NCBI GenBank assembly: GCA_964398055.1
Contig: CAYNLK010000058.1
Location: forward strand, 1 to 37,701
Source: CAYNLK01 sp964398055
GTDB taxonomy: Bacteria; Chloroflexota; Anaerolineae; 4572-78; J111
Direction of reading: 5' to 3'
DNA: 37,701 nt
In this document: piece after piece, positions 1 to 7,486 of the stretch
Position numbering within the stretch: the first letter of the stretch is position 1
Layout: each line of letters begins with the position of its first letter
Notes under the pieces: generated by a model
Database searches by the model: none
Told to the model about the DNA's origin: nothing
What the model saw: only the letters and a program-made list of their open reading frames with translations
Position numbers and translations under genes: made by a program

Positions 1-67
1 GTTTGGGAGAGGGGAGTCGCTCAGCGACGGGGTGAGGGCTATTTTCAAGGGAGGTTTACCAGAAAAC

Positions 68-919
68 ATGCTCCAAGAAATTGCCGATCGCGTCTTTGTT
101 GAACTGGATTACGAAGGGGCCAATGTTGGCTGCATTCTGACTGAGGCCGGGGCCATTGTCATCGATACGCCGATGATTCCGGAGGAAGGCCGGCATTGGG
201 CCAAAACTGTGGCCGAACTTACCGACAAGGTCCTGTACGTTTTCAATACCGATCATCACCGGGCCCACATCATGGGTAATCAATTTTTCGATGCGCCCAT
301 TCTGGCCCACGAAGCAGCCTGGAAGGAGATGGCTAATTATAAGGACACCTTTATCGAGCGCACCAAAAACTTCTTCAAAAAGCGGCCCGATTTGCAAAAA
401 CAGTTCGACGAGATCAGGATTATCAAACCTGAGCTATGCTTCAGCGGCAAACTGCTGATGCAAAAGGGTGGTCGGGAGTTTCACTTTATGTACCTGGGCG
501 GGCATACGCCGGCCACCAGTGGGCTGTACCTGCCCAAAGAACGCATCCTCTTTACCGGCGACTTGGTCGTGGTCGACGAGCACCCGGCCCTGGGCCAATG
601 TCTCAGCGAGGAGTGGTTGAATAAGCTGCGCTGGCTGCGCAAGCAAAAGTACGAGCTGATTGTGCCGGGCCATGGCCCGTTGTGCAATGTCGAGGCCAGC
701 GAGCCGGTCTCGGAATACATTCGGACGATGCGGGCCAAAGTCCGCAGCCAGTACAAGTCGGGCCGGACCAAAGCGGAAGCCGCGGTTGTCATCAGCCAGA
801 TGATCGATTTCTTTCCCTACCGGGCCGGTGAAAAATCGATCATCGAGAAGCGGATCAGGGCCGGCGTTAGCCGGGTCTATGACGAGATGAAGGGCATGTA
901 TGGGTCAGACAACCGCTGA
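68..919 (+). CDS. MBL-fold metallo-hydrolase-like protein with altered metal motif
   Basis: This 283-aa protein has the metallo-beta-lactamase fold pattern. The usual THxHxDH loop reads T61-D-H-H-R-A-H67, so the first His is Asp and the Asp is Ala. The later ligand positions are intact: H146 in GGHTP, D165 in FTGDLVV and H202 in VPGHG. Family members hydrolyse lactones, thioesters, glyoxalase-II substrates or similar; the substrate here cannot be read. I chose ATG 68 because an AAGGGAGG ribosome site lies at 47-54. A GTG at 32 is also in frame, but it sits in a repeat-like stretch (hairpin GTCGCT/AGCGAC at 16-28) without a ribosome site. The next transcription unit begins with its own promoter at 939. 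The fold is confident; retention of activity is uncertain. Confidence 0.8.
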   Translation: MLQEIADRVFVELDYEGANVGCILTEAGAIVIDTPMIPEEGRHWAKTVAELTDKVLYVFNTDHHRAHIMGNQFFDAPILAHEAAWKEMANYKDTFIERTKNFFKKRPDLQKQFDEIRIIKPELCFSGKLLMQKGGREFHFMYLGGHTPATSGLYLPKERILFTGDLVVVDEHPALGQCLSEEWLNKLRWLRKQKYELIVPGHGPLCNVEASEPVSEYIRTMRAKVRSQYKSGRTKAEAAVVISQMIDFFPYRAGEKSIIEKRIRAGVSRVYDEMKGMYGSDNR

Positions 920-938
920 TTGAACAGCCAAAATGGGG

Positions 939-967
939 TTGACTCTGCTACTATCCTGTGCTATGAT
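939..967 (+). promoter_or_regulatory. Sigma-70-type promoter of the pheST leader
   Basis: TTGACT at 939-944 and TATGAT at 962-967 are separated by exactly 17 bp. Transcription should start near 974, about 38 nt before the leader ORF and about 320 nt before pheS. The good match and the position directly ahead of leader ORF plus terminator make it the likely pheST promoter. Confidence 0.8.
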
Positions 968-1011
968 GCTTAAAATGAACTAATTCAGGTTTGAAGGTAC
1001 TTTATATCCAA

Positions 1012-1182
1012 ATGACCCAACGACAATTACGCCGGGTGCAAGTTCAAACTCAAGTTAAAGTTGCTACGCCTGCTCAGCCTAGCCAGGTTCATAGCGCCTT
1101 GTGGTTGGCGTTCGCTTTTGCTGCGGCGAGCGTCTTTTTCTTTTTTAGCCAGCCAGGGTGGCGCGTGCTGAGCGGCGGTTGA
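1012..1182 (+). CDS. Phe-rich leader peptide of pheST (candidate attenuator)
   Basis: A 56-codon ORF runs from ATG 1012 with an AAGG ribosome site at 994-997; an alternative TTG start lies at 991. The first half is rich in Gln and Val. The second half reads AFAFAAASVFFFFSQPGW, with six Phe in thirteen residues and four consecutive Phe codons at 1135-1146. The stop at 1180-1182 lies 21 nt before an intrinsic terminator, and pheS follows. This is the layout of amino-acid-sensing attenuators such as enteric pheM-pheST: scarce Phe-tRNA stalls the ribosome on the Phe codons and an antiterminator forms. The hydrophobic stretch could instead be a membrane segment of a real small protein. Fifty-six codons is long for a leader peptide. 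Confidence 0.65.
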   Translation: MTQRQLRRVQVQTQVKVATPAQPSQVHSALWLAFAFAAASVFFFFSQPGWRVLSGG

Positions 1183-1203
1183 GTTAACTTCACTGAATTT
1201 TCA

Positions 1204-1240
1204 GGGCGCAGCCACAAACCGGTTGCGCCCTTTTTATTTT
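1204..1240 (+). terminator. Intrinsic terminator (attenuator) ahead of pheS
   Basis: GGGCGCAGCC (1204-1213) pairs with GGTTGCGCCC (1221-1230): 10 bp with one G-U pair and a 7-nt loop. TTTTTATTTT follows. It lies inside the pheS 5' leader, so constitutive termination would silence pheST and conditional use is expected. A competing helix is possible between 1158-1166 and 1206-1215 (9 bp, one bulged A). It would destroy the terminator stem, and it begins just beyond the footprint of a ribosome stalled on the Phe run. Confidence 0.8.
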
Positions 1241-1295
1241 GCTCGCCACGGCAAGATATACTATGATACCGACACCAAACCTTGAGGAGAGAAGT

Positions 1296-2321
1296 ATGCT
1301 AGATCAACTTGAAACCTTAGCCCAAACGGCCCGCACGGAGTTGGAACAACTTTCAACCGGGGAGGCCCTGGACGCCTGGCACAGCCGCTACATCGGGCGC
1401 AAGGGCGACATCCCCCAAATGCTCCGGCGGGTGGGCGAACTGCCCAGAGAGGAGCGTCCCGCTTTCGGCCAGCGGGCCAACCAGCTCAAAAATGAGCTAG
1501 AGGCGGCCTATGAGGCCAAAGCCGCAATCATCAAGGCCGCGGAAATGGAGCAGAGCCTGGCCGCCGGGGCCATCGACGTCACCCTGCCGGGCCGGCCGGT
1601 GGCCCGCGGCCGGCTGCATCCCAGCACCCAAACCCTGCGCCGCATCTACCAGATTTGGGCCGACATGGGTTTCCAGATCTACCGCAGCCGCGATGTCGAG
1701 ACCGACGAGATGAATTTTCAACTGCTCAACTTCCCGCCGCACCACCCGGCCCGGGAAATGCAGGATACTTTTTACACCACCAATCCCGACGTGCTGTTGC
1801 GCACCCACACCTCGCCCGGCCAGATCCGGGTCATGCGCGACTACTATCCTGAGCCAATCCGGGTTATCCTGCCGGGCATGTGTTACCGCCACGAGCAGAT
1901 CACCGCCCGCTCCGAGATCCAATTTTACCAGGTCGAGGGGCTGGCCGTAGGGCCGGGCATCCGCTTCAGCGATTTGAAGGGCACGCTGATCAATTTTACC
2001 AATCGCCTTTACGGCCAGGGCCGGCCGGTCCGTTTCCGGGCCAGCCACTTCCCCTTCACCGAACCGTCGGCGGAAATGGACGTAGAGTGTTTCTTGTGCG
2101 ACGGCCGCGGCTGTCGGGTCTGCAAATATACCGGCTGGCTGGAAATTCTGGGCTGCGGTATGGTCCATCCCAACGTGCTGCGCAACGGCGGTTATGACCC
2201 CCGTAAATTCAGCGGTTTCGCTTTTGGTATGGGACCGGAACGCATCACCATGCTCCGCCACGGCATTGAGGACATCCGCTACTTCTGGGGCAATGATCTG
2301 CGTTTTTTGGAGCAGTTCTGA
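1296..2321 (+). CDS. pheS: Phenylalanine--tRNA ligase alpha subunit
   Basis: PheS is the catalytic subunit of the alpha2-beta2 phenylalanyl-tRNA synthetase, which charges tRNA-Phe in the cytoplasm. The 341-aa length fits the family. An N-terminal coiled-coil tRNA-binding region (about 1-90) is followed by the class II core, with HPAREMQDTFY, the motif-2 region around RYHEQ and motif 3 FAFGMGPERITMLRHGI near the C terminus. A Cys-rich insert, ECFLCDGRGCRVCKYTGW, precedes LEILGCGMVHP; four-Cys inserts of this kind occur in many bacterial PheS and may bind zinc. ATG 1296 is chosen because GAGGAGA lies just upstream; the frame is open back to 1239. pheT follows after a 116-bp spacer holding a heptad array. 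Regulation is probably by the upstream attenuator. Confidence 0.97.
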   Translation: MLDQLETLAQTARTELEQLSTGEALDAWHSRYIGRKGDIPQMLRRVGELPREERPAFGQRANQLKNELEAAYEAKAAIIKAAEMEQSLAAGAIDVTLPGRPVARGRLHPSTQTLRRIYQIWADMGFQIYRSRDVETDEMNFQLLNFPPHHPAREMQDTFYTTNPDVLLRTHTSPGQIRVMRDYYPEPIRVILPGMCYRHEQITARSEIQFYQVEGLAVGPGIRFSDLKGTLINFTNRLYGQGRPVRFRASHFPFTEPSAEMDVECFLCDGRGCRVCKYTGWLEILGCGMVHPNVLRNGGYDPRKFSGFAFGMGPERITMLRHGIEDIRYFWGNDLRFLEQF

Positions 2322-2352
2322 ATCAGTCGGCAGACTATCATCGTAATCATGC

Positions 2353-2408
2353 TGCGTATTGCGTACTACGTGTCAGCAACGCAACAGGCAATACGCAACA
2401 CGTTACCC
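2353..2408. repeat. Heptad-period array between pheS and pheT
   Basis: Eight units in 7-bp register: TGCGTAT, TGCGTAC, TACGTGT, CAGCAAC, GCAACAG, GCAATAC, GCAACAC, GTTACCC. The first units and the later ones are reverse complements: TGCGTATTGC at 2353-2362 pairs with GCAATACGCA at 2388-2397. The RNA can therefore form a 10-bp hairpin inside the pheST message. Confidence 0.7.
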
Positions 2409-2437
2409 TATAACCAACAAAACCAATAGGATGAACC

Positions 2438-5152
2438 ATGAAAGTACCCATTAGCTGGCTCAAAGATTTTGTGGATATTACCATGCCGGTGGCCGAACTG
2501 GCCGAACGGTTGACCCTGGCCGGATTGGAGGTTGGCTCCATTCGCTACGTTGGCGTGGAGGGAGCCGACCTGGTCTGGGAGCGGGAGAAACTGGTGTTGG
2601 GCCACATTCTCAAGGTGGAACAGCACCCCAACGCCGACCGCCTGGTGCTGGCCACAGTCGATATTGGCGCGGCCGAACCGGAAACGGTTGTGACCGGCGC
2701 GTCCAACCTGTTCAAGTTCGTCGGCCAGGGCGACATCAGCCACCTGAACCTCAAATCCCCCTTTGTGCTGGAAGGGGCCACCGTCTACGATGGTCACGCC
2801 AGCGAACCCGGCGCCAAGATGGTGCTCAAGGGCCGCCAGATCCGGGGCATCATGAACCGCCATATGCTCTGCTCTGAAAAAGAGTTGGGCTTGAGTGATG
2901 AGCATGAGGGTATCATTCTGGCCCCCGACGAACCGGCTGCGCCCGGCACGCCGCTGGTCGATCTATGGGGCGATGTGGTGCTGGATATTGACATCACCCC
3001 CAATTTGAGCCGCTGCGCCTCGATCTTAGGGGTGGCCCGCGAGGTGGCGGCCCTGACCGGCCAGCAACTCCGTTACCCGGAGCTGTATCAATTTCCGATC
3101 CGGCCGCCGGTAAGCCGGCCTGCCCAGCCGGTTAGAATGCCCAAAGCGGGTGAGCTGACCCTGGGCCGGGCCGAGACGCTGGCCTTGCCCCCCCTGAGCG
3201 ACGTACTGACCATCGAGACCACTGAGCCGGAACTGAATCCCCGCTTTGTGGCCATTCTGATCGAGGGCATTGCCATCAAGCCTTCACCCTATTGGATGCA
3301 GCGTCGCCTGCGGCTGGCCGGGATGCGCCCCATCAACAACATCGTCGATGTCAGCAACTACGTGATGCTGGAAGTCGGCCAACCTAATCACGCCTTTGAT
3401 TGGGATGTGCTGCGTCGGCGGGCCGAGGAATACAATTCCGCCAAATCAGGGGGGACCGAGGGGGGCGTCAAAATCATCACCCGGTTGGCCCAACCCGGCG
3501 AAACCGTCCTGACCCTCGACGGCAAAACCCACCCGATGCCGGAATACTCCATCCTGGTCACCGATCCCAAGAGTAACCTCAGCATCGGCGGGATTATGGG
3601 CGGCCAGGAGAGCGAGGTCAGCGACGACAGTCAAAACATTCTGCTGGAGGCGGCGGCCTGGAACTTCATCAACATTCGCCGCACCAGCCAGGCGCTGAAC
3701 ATTCATTCCGAGGCTGGCTACCGCTTCAGCCGGGGCGTCCATCCGGCCCTGGCGCTGGTGGGGGCGCTGCGGGCAGCCAAATTGATGGCCGAGCTGGCCC
3801 GCGGCGCCATCAGCCGGGATGTGCTCGATTATTATCCCAACCCACCCGAACCGGTCACGATTGAGCTGTCCCAGGCCGAAGTGACCCGGCTGCTGGGCAT
3901 CGAACTGGAGCTGGCCGAAATCAAACGAATCCTGGACTCCTTGGAATTCAAGGTCGAGGAAGTACAACCCTCATCCCTCCGGGTTACCGTGCCCGATCAC
4001 CGGCTGGATATCTCGGCCGAACCGGCCACCGGCCAGGCCGATTTGGTCGAGGAGATTGCCCGCATCTACGGGTACGACCGCCTGCCGGTGTCGGAAATGA
4101 ATGACGAACTGCCGCCGCAGCGCAACAATGTGGCCTTGGAGCGGGAAGAGCAGGTGCGGGACCTGTTGGTGCAGACCGGGCTGCAAGAGATCATCACCTA
4201 CCGGCTGACCACGCCGCAGGCTGAGGCGCGGCTGCTGGGTCGCGACTACGCCGGTCAGGCCGGCTACGTCACCCTGGCCAACCCCACTACGCCGGAACGG
4301 GTGGTCATGCGCCATAGCCTGCTCAACAGCGTGTTAGAGATAGCCGCCCAGAACAGCCGCTATCGTGACCGGGTGCAGTTGTTTGAAGTGGGGCAGATTT
4401 ATTTACCCCCCCCTGATTCCCCCCCCTTACAAGGGCACCCTCTAAACTCCCCCCCCTTAGAAGGGGGGGGCCGGGGGGGGGTCAAGGAAGCCGCCATCCT
4501 CCCGCTCGAACCGCGCCGCCTGGCAATGGTGATGAGCGGTCCGCGGGAGGAGATCAGTTGGCTGCCCGCCGACGCCAACCCGGTTGATTTCTTTGACCTG
4601 AAGGGGGTTATCGAAGCGCTGCTGGCCGGTCTCCACCTGGCTAACGCAGCCTTTGAACCGGCCCAGCACCACGCCTTCCATCCCGGCCGGGTGGCGACTC
4701 TGGTAGTCAATGGCCAGCCGGTCGGCCTGTTCGGCCAGTTACACCCGCTGGTGGTGGCAGCCTATGAGTTTCAAATTGAAGCTGAGTGGCCGGTGGTGGC
4801 GGCCGATCTCGACCTGGACCTGCTGTTGGAGCAGGTACCGGAGCTGCACGTAGTCCGCGGTGTGCCCCGCTTCCCACCGGTGCAGCAAGATATCGCCGTC
4901 GTCGTCGCTGAACACATCCCGGCCGAGCGGGTACAGAGCCTCATACTCGAAACCGGCCGGCCTTTGCTGACCGGCGTCCGGCTCTTTGACGTGTACCGGG
5001 GCCAGCAGATTGGTGCTGGCAAAAAGAGCCTGGCCTACAGCCTGACCTTTCAATCCGACAAAGCCACCTTGACCGATCAGGTGGTGGCCCGGCAGCAGCA
5101 GAACATCGTCAAGCGGCTGGAACGGGAGTTGGGGGCAGAGTTGAGAAGGTAG
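2438..5152 (+). CDS. pheT: Phenylalanine--tRNA ligase beta subunit
   Basis: PheT is the partner of PheS; it carries the tRNA-binding and editing modules. The 904-aa protein has the expected order. An N-terminal tRNA-binding OB fold (about 40-170, with VEQHPNADRL) is followed by the B3/4 editing region (about 230-430), the B5 domain (about 460-540), a catalytic-like core and a C-terminal FDX-ACB anticodon-binding domain (about 810-904, FPPVQQDIAVVV). At about 800 residues the family is usually shorter. Part of the excess is a Pro/Gly-rich insert at about 655-682 encoded by a palindromic repeat (4405-4481). The start MKVPISWLKDFVD is the canonical PheT N terminus. The ribosome site (AGGATG) is weak. 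A strong hairpin terminator follows. Confidence 0.97.
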   Translation: MKVPISWLKDFVDITMPVAELAERLTLAGLEVGSIRYVGVEGADLVWEREKLVLGHILKVEQHPNADRLVLATVDIGAAEPETVVTGASNLFKFVGQGDISHLNLKSPFVLEGATVYDGHASEPGAKMVLKGRQIRGIMNRHMLCSEKELGLSDEHEGIILAPDEPAAPGTPLVDLWGDVVLDIDITPNLSRCASILGVAREVAALTGQQLRYPELYQFPIRPPVSRPAQPVRMPKAGELTLGRAETLALPPLSDVLTIETTEPELNPRFVAILIEGIAIKPSPYWMQRRLRLAGMRPINNIVDVSNYVMLEVGQPNHAFDWDVLRRRAEEYNSAKSGGTEGGVKIITRLAQPGETVLTLDGKTHPMPEYSILVTDPKSNLSIGGIMGGQESEVSDDSQNILLEAAAWNFINIRRTSQALNIHSEAGYRFSRGVHPALALVGALRAAKLMAELARGAISRDVLDYYPNPPEPVTIELSQAEVTRLLGIELELAEIKRILDSLEFKVEEVQPSSLRVTVPDHRLDISAEPATGQADLVEEIARIYGYDRLPVSEMNDELPPQRNNVALEREEQVRDLLVQTGLQEIITYRLTTPQAEARLLGRDYAGQAGYVTLANPTTPERVVMRHSLLNSVLEIAAQNSRYRDRVQLFEVGQIYLPPPDSPPLQGHPLNSPPLEGGGRGGVKEAAILPLEPRRLAMVMSGPREEISWLPADANPVDFFDLKGVIEALLAGLHLANAAFEPAQHHAFHPGRVATLVVNGQPVGLFGQLHPLVVAAYEFQIEAEWPVVAADLDLDLLLEQVPELHVVRGVPRFPPVQQDIAVVVAEHIPAERVQSLILETGRPLLTGVRLFDVYRGQQIGAGKKSLAYSLTFQSDKATLTDQVVARQQQNIVKRLERELGAELRR
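4405..4481. repeat. Palindromic C/G-run repeat inserted in frame in pheT
   Basis: Two tandem related units consist of runs of 8 C, TTAC or TTAG, and G runs. The second is a perfect palindrome of 10-bp arms (CCCCCCCCTT at 4449-4458, AAGGGGGGGG at 4461-4470) followed by CC and nine G. Within pheT it encodes PPPDSPPLQGHPLNSPPLEG and then GGRGGV, a low-complexity segment unlike the surrounding fold. Similar C-run/TTA/G-run palindromes are common dispersed repeats in several phyla. The reading frame is kept. Confidence 0.75.
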
Positions 5153-5161
5153 CGACTTTCC

Positions 5162-5197
5162 AGAGACCCGGTTCTTAACAAGAACCGGGTCTCTTTC
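5162..5197. terminator. Hairpin terminator between pheT and the convergent toxin gene
   Basis: GAGACCCGGTTCTT (5163-5176) pairs perfectly with 5180-5193 around a 3-nt loop; TTTC follows on the plus strand and GAAAG precedes. It ends the pheST transcript and could also serve the minus-strand toxin-antitoxin operon, whose last codon lies at 5201. Confidence 0.8.
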
Positions 5198-5200
5198 AGT

Positions 5201-5461
5201 CTACGGATTCTTGAGGCAGTCGTCGTGATTATCGACGTTGCGCAAAATCTTGTCGTCGCCCTCGAGTTGAAACGAAAAGCGATACTTCTGATCGATCCGA
5301 CCTTCGTAAATGTTGGGTACACCCTGAATTTTGCGAACTCGCAGCGACGGGTGGCGAGGATTTTCAGCCAGCAGTCGGAGGGCTTTTTTTACCTTTGGCT
5401 GGATGTTTGGTGGTAGTTGCTGGTAAGCTTTCTTGAAGCGGTCGGTGATGATTAACGCCAT
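5201..5461 (-). CDS. RelE/ParE-family type II toxin
   Basis: This basic 86-aa protein has the RelE/ParE superfamily pattern. An N-terminal helix pair (ITDRFKKAYQQLPPNIQPKVKKALRLLAENP) is followed by strands LRVRKIQGVPNIYEGRIDQKYRFSFQLEGD and an ending ILRNVDNHDDCLKN. RelE-type toxins cut ribosome-bound mRNA and ParE-type toxins poison gyrase; the sequence does not settle which. It lies 12 nt downstream of an AbrB-fold antitoxin on the same strand, antitoxin first, as is usual for such modules. The C-terminal NVDNHDD is typical of plasmid-stabilisation RelE proteins. Confidence 0.75.
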   Translation of the reverse strand: MALIITDRFKKAYQQLPPNIQPKVKKALRLLAENPRHPSLRVRKIQGVPNIYEGRIDQKYRFSFQLEGDDKILRNVDNHDDCLKNP

Positions 5462-5473
5462 CGCTTTAACTGA

Positions 5474-5761
5474 TCAGGCTGCACTGTCGAGGAAATCCAA
5501 TGCCTCGTCGATATCATCAAAGCTGCGGGTACGACCGGCCTCAATATCGGCCTGGGCCTCTTGTTCGCCAATTTGCCAGCATTCGGTCCAGAAATAAGCC
5601 TGAGACCGGTCAATCACGGTTTTGGGAATGAGGTGTAGCGAACCGTCCTCTTCAACGATCACCTCCAAGGCGTCCCCTTCTTTCAATTTTGCCTGTCGGC
5701 GGATAGATGCGGGTAAGGTAATCTGCCCATTACTACGAATTTGCAACAAAAGATTAGCCAT
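5474..5761 (-). CDS. AbrB/SpoVT-domain antitoxin
   Basis: The N-terminal half, LLLQIRSNGQITLPASIRRQAKLKEGDALEVIVEEDGSLHL, is a swapped-hairpin AbrB DNA-binding domain. The acidic tail (AQADIEAGRTRSFDDIDEALDFLD) would bind and neutralise the partner toxin. ATG 5761 gives 95 aa; a GTG at 5782 would add seven residues. AbrB-type antitoxins normally repress their own promoter. Pairing an AbrB antitoxin with a RelE-fold toxin, rather than MazF or PIN, is a known mix-and-match. Confidence 0.8.
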   Translation of the reverse strand: MANLLLQIRSNGQITLPASIRRQAKLKEGDALEVIVEEDGSLHLIPKTVIDRSQAYFWTECWQIGEQEAQADIEAGRTRSFDDIDEALDFLDSAA

Positions 5762-5865
5762 CTGTTCCAATTCCTGAATCACATAATCTGAGAAATCATA
5801 TTTCTGAAATTTTAATCCGGTCGGGCTAAATCACCAAATCTGACCTCCACAAGTTCACTTCTTCA

Positions 5866-5903
5866 CCTTGTTCCCACGCTCTGGGTGGAGTTTGGGAACG
5901 AGG
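5866..5903. repeat. Palindromic repeat upstream of the symporter
   Basis: CCTTGTTCCCA (5866-5876) and TGGGAACGAGG (5893-5903) form an inverted repeat around a 16-nt loop. I recognise the GTTCCCACGCTC...GGGAACGAG pattern as a widespread bacterial interspersed palindrome. It lies 30 bp before the symporter start. Confidence 0.6.
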
Positions 5904-5932
5904 TAAAAAGACAAGATGAAGATTAAACCAAT

Positions 5933-7339
5933 ATGTTGTCAACCACTCACCTCATTACCATCATTGCTACCCTGCTGTTAGCCACCGGCCTGGGACTCTA
6001 CTCCAAGCGGCGAGTCCACAGCGCGGCCGATTTTGCCGTCGGCGGGCGCAGCCTGAGCGCGCCGGTGGTGGCCGGCATGATTGTCGGCACGCTGGTGGGC
6101 GGCGCTTCGACTATCGGCACGGCCCAGATGGCTTTTCAATATGGTTTTAGCGCCTGGTGGTTCACTCTGGGCGGGGGCATTGGCTGCCTCGTTTTGGCCC
6201 TGCTGGCCGGGCCGCTACGCCGCTCCGGCGCCTTGACCGGGCCGGGCTTTTTAGCCCAGGCTTACGGGCCGCCAGCCGGCCTGTTGGCGACGCTTTTCTC
6301 CTCGCTCGGGATTCTGCTCAACATCGTCGGCCAGATGCTGGCCGCGGTGGCCCTGCTGACCTCGATGTTTGGCCTGGCTGAAGCGACCGCCGGGCTGATT
6401 GCCGGCCTGGTGGTGGTGGCTTACGTGGTTTTTGGCGGGGTCTGGAGTACCGGGCTGGTCGGCTCGTTCAAGGCAGCGCTGCTCTACCTGGCTATGGCCG
6501 GGGTTGGCTGGCTGGCTTATAATCTGGGCGGCGGCCTGGCCGGCTTCACCGCCGCCTTTCCACCCGAACCGTGGTTCAGCCTGTTTGGCCGGGGGGTGGG
6601 GCCGGACCTGGCCGCCGGCTTTGCCCTCATCGTCGGCGTGCTGTCGACCCAAACCTATCTACAGGCCATCTTTTCCGGCCGGGATGGGCGGGCCTCCCGC
6701 CGCGGCGCGCTCATCGCGGCGGCGATTATTCCGCCCATTGGCCTGGCCGGTATCCTGGTAGGGCTGTACATGCGGGCAACCGCGCCCCAGACCAATCCCC
6801 GCGAGGCGCTGCCGCTGTTCATTCTGCAATACCTGCCGGACTGGTTCGGCGGGCTGACGCTGGCAACCCTGTTCATTGCCACCGTCGGCACCGGGGCCGG
6901 GCTGGTGCTGGGGGTCAGCACCATGTTTACCGAGGACCTCTACCGCCAGGTGATCGCCCCGGCCGCGTCTGACCAGCAGCTTTTGCGCCTCGCCCGCATC
7001 GGCGTGGTCGGCGTGACCGGGCTGGGCTTAGGGCTGGCCCTGGGCCAGGCTAACTCCCTGATCCTGGAATGGAGTTTCCTGTCGATGGGGTTGCGCGGAG
7101 CCACCATCTGTTTCCCGTTGCTGGGGGCCGTTTTGCTGCCGCACTACGTCAACCCCAGAGCCGGGGTGTGGGCCATCGCCCTGGGGCCGGTGAGCGCGAT
7201 AATGTGGGCTATGGTGGGGCTGGACGCAGTGGACCCGCTCTACATCGGCCTGCTGGTCAGCCTGGCGACGCTGGGGCTGGGCAGCCTGGTGGCAACAGTA
7301 GGTTGGGTTGAACGCAGTGAAACCCAACGCAAAACGTGA
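5933..7339 (+). CDS. Sodium:solute symporter family protein
   Basis: This 468-aa polytopic inner-membrane protein belongs to the SSS/SLC5 family, which couples Na+ entry to uptake of small solutes. It has about 13 hydrophobic segments. The N-terminal signature is ADFAVGGRSLSAPVVAGMIVGTLVGGASTIGTAQMAFQYG, followed by GLVGSFKAALLY and TLFIATVGTGAGLVLGVSTMFTEDLYR, which matches the sodium-site region of SSS proteins. The substrate is not readable. The last 13 residues (VGWVERSETQRKT) are encoded by a palindromic repeat at 7302-7328 that appears to have replaced the original stop. The ribosome site is poor; the N terminus starts cleanly with the first membrane helix. Confidence 0.88.
   Translation: MLSTTHLITIIATLLLATGLGLYSKRRVHSAADFAVGGRSLSAPVVAGMIVGTLVGGASTIGTAQMAFQYGFSAWWFTLGGGIGCLVLALLAGPLRRSGALTGPGFLAQAYGPPAGLLATLFSSLGILLNIVGQMLAAVALLTSMFGLAEATAGLIAGLVVVAYVVFGGVWSTGLVGSFKAALLYLAMAGVGWLAYNLGGGLAGFTAAFPPEPWFSLFGRGVGPDLAAGFALIVGVLSTQTYLQAIFSGRDGRASRRGALIAAAIIPPIGLAGILVGLYMRATAPQTNPREALPLFILQYLPDWFGGLTLATLFIATVGTGAGLVLGVSTMFTEDLYRQVIAPAASDQQLLRLARIGVVGVTGLGLGLALGQANSLILEWSFLSMGLRGATICFPLLGAVLLPHYVNPRAGVWAIALGPVSAIMWAMVGLDAVDPLYIGLLVSLATLGLGSLVATVGWVERSETQRKT
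7302..7328. repeat. Palindrome forming the 3' end of the symporter gene
   Basis: GTTGGGTT (7302-7309) and AACCCAAC (7321-7328) are perfect inverted repeats around an 11-nt loop. In frame it encodes the hydrophilic tail GWVERSETQ. A related palindrome lies at 8181-8207 in the broken mazF. Confidence 0.65.
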
Positions 7340-7486
7340 GGTTACTCCTGACCTATGTATTCAGGAAAGATGCGTGTTCCACTTGCGCCCCAATCGGCGG
7401 GATAATGGGTGACAACCATAAAAAAGTAAGTTGCGCCGGGAGTTTTAGCTCGACGATATTCCATAATAGTTTGAAGTGAGAGGCCC

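Noticed and set aside
32..67. GTG 32 as the start of the MBL-fold gene
   Set aside because: It lies in repeat-like sequence without a ribosome site, while ATG 68 has AAGGGAGG upstream.
961..1295. T-box riboswitch upstream of pheS
   Set aside because: No TGGNACCGCG-like T-box sequence or specifier-loop architecture is visible; the Phe-codon leader explains the terminator better.
1497..2261. Long minus-strand ORF opposite pheS
   Set aside because: It is a shadow of codon-biased pheS; the translation shows no domain. The same applies to other long antisense ORFs opposite pheT, dnaK, hutH and mutS2.
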